Shown in pieces: positions 6,585 through 6,604 of a stretch of DNA of 6,604 nt. The stretch is taken from contig JAGCMZ010000153.1 in assembly GCA_017646225.1 (NCBI GenBank), positions 1 through 6,604 on the forward strand. The letters are read 5' to 3'. This stretch comes from Paludibacteraceae bacterium. GTDB lineage: Bacteria; Bacteroidota; Bacteroidia; Bacteroidales; Paludibacteraceae. Every line of letters starts with the position of its first letter. Position 1 is the first letter of the stretch. Under the pieces are notes generated by a model, which saw only the letters and a program-made list of their open reading frames with translations, did no database searches and was not told the origin of the DNA. The position numbers and the translations under genes are program-made.

Positions 6585-6604
6585 CCCGATACGGCCTTTT
6601 CAGA
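6582..6604 (+). other. In-frame stop followed by continued GldG reading frame
   Basis: The ORF ends …D-P-Y-K-V-L-V-I-A-TAA, and the remaining bases read P-D-T-A-F-S in the same frame up to the window edge. From memory, GldG proteins have a block here of the form V-I-A-K-P-x-x-x-F-S-E, so the TAA sits where Lys (AAA) is expected. A single base change (AAA or CAA to TAA) explains it. Only six codons are visible after the stop, so how far the frame stays open is unknown. Confidence 0.65.

Overview
The window looks like chromosomal DNA from a member of the Bacteroidota. The evidence is a fused GldF-GldG gliding-motility-type ABC transporter gene, a large single-chain PurL, TAnnTTTG promoter boxes, A-rich translation starts without Shine-Dalgarno sequences, and short tandem octamer and heptamer repeats. 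Nothing in the sequence fixes the genus. No tRNA, rRNA, CRISPR array, insertion sequence or phage gene was seen.

Layout. Positions 1-812 (minus) hold the first 270 codons of purL, which runs off the left edge. A 60-bp gap (813-872) carries a well-formed purL promoter and heptamer repeats. Positions 873-3686 (minus) encode a 937-residue membrane-anchored protein of unknown function: a DUF3352-like N-terminal half, a glutamate-rich linker and a C-terminal beta-propeller. Nine bases upstream of it in transcription order, 3696-5018 (minus) encodes a secreted outer-membrane barrel-type protein of the acyloxyacyl hydrolase/PagL-like family. These two genes probably form an operon that may read on into purL. 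A 135-bp divergent intergenic region (5019-5153) holds a degenerate array of 8-bp repeats and at least one promoter. Positions 5154-6584 (plus) encode GldF fused to the first part of GldG, ending at a TAA.

How they fit together. purL is housekeeping purine synthesis. The other three genes are envelope-associated: an outer-membrane barrel, an inner-membrane-anchored periplasmic protein, and an ABC permease/auxiliary protein. A direct functional link between the minus-strand pair and gldFG is not shown by the sequence.

The points most worth a second look are three. (1) The TAA that ends the gldFG ORF is followed in the same frame by codons (P-D-T-A-F-S) that continue the GldG sequence, so it looks like a nonsense mutation, a recoded stop or a sequencing error. 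(2) A 4 x 8-bp tandem repeat lies inside the coding sequence of the PagL-like gene, where gain or loss of one unit would truncate the protein, giving a candidate phase-variation switch. (3) GldF and GldG are fused in one frame.
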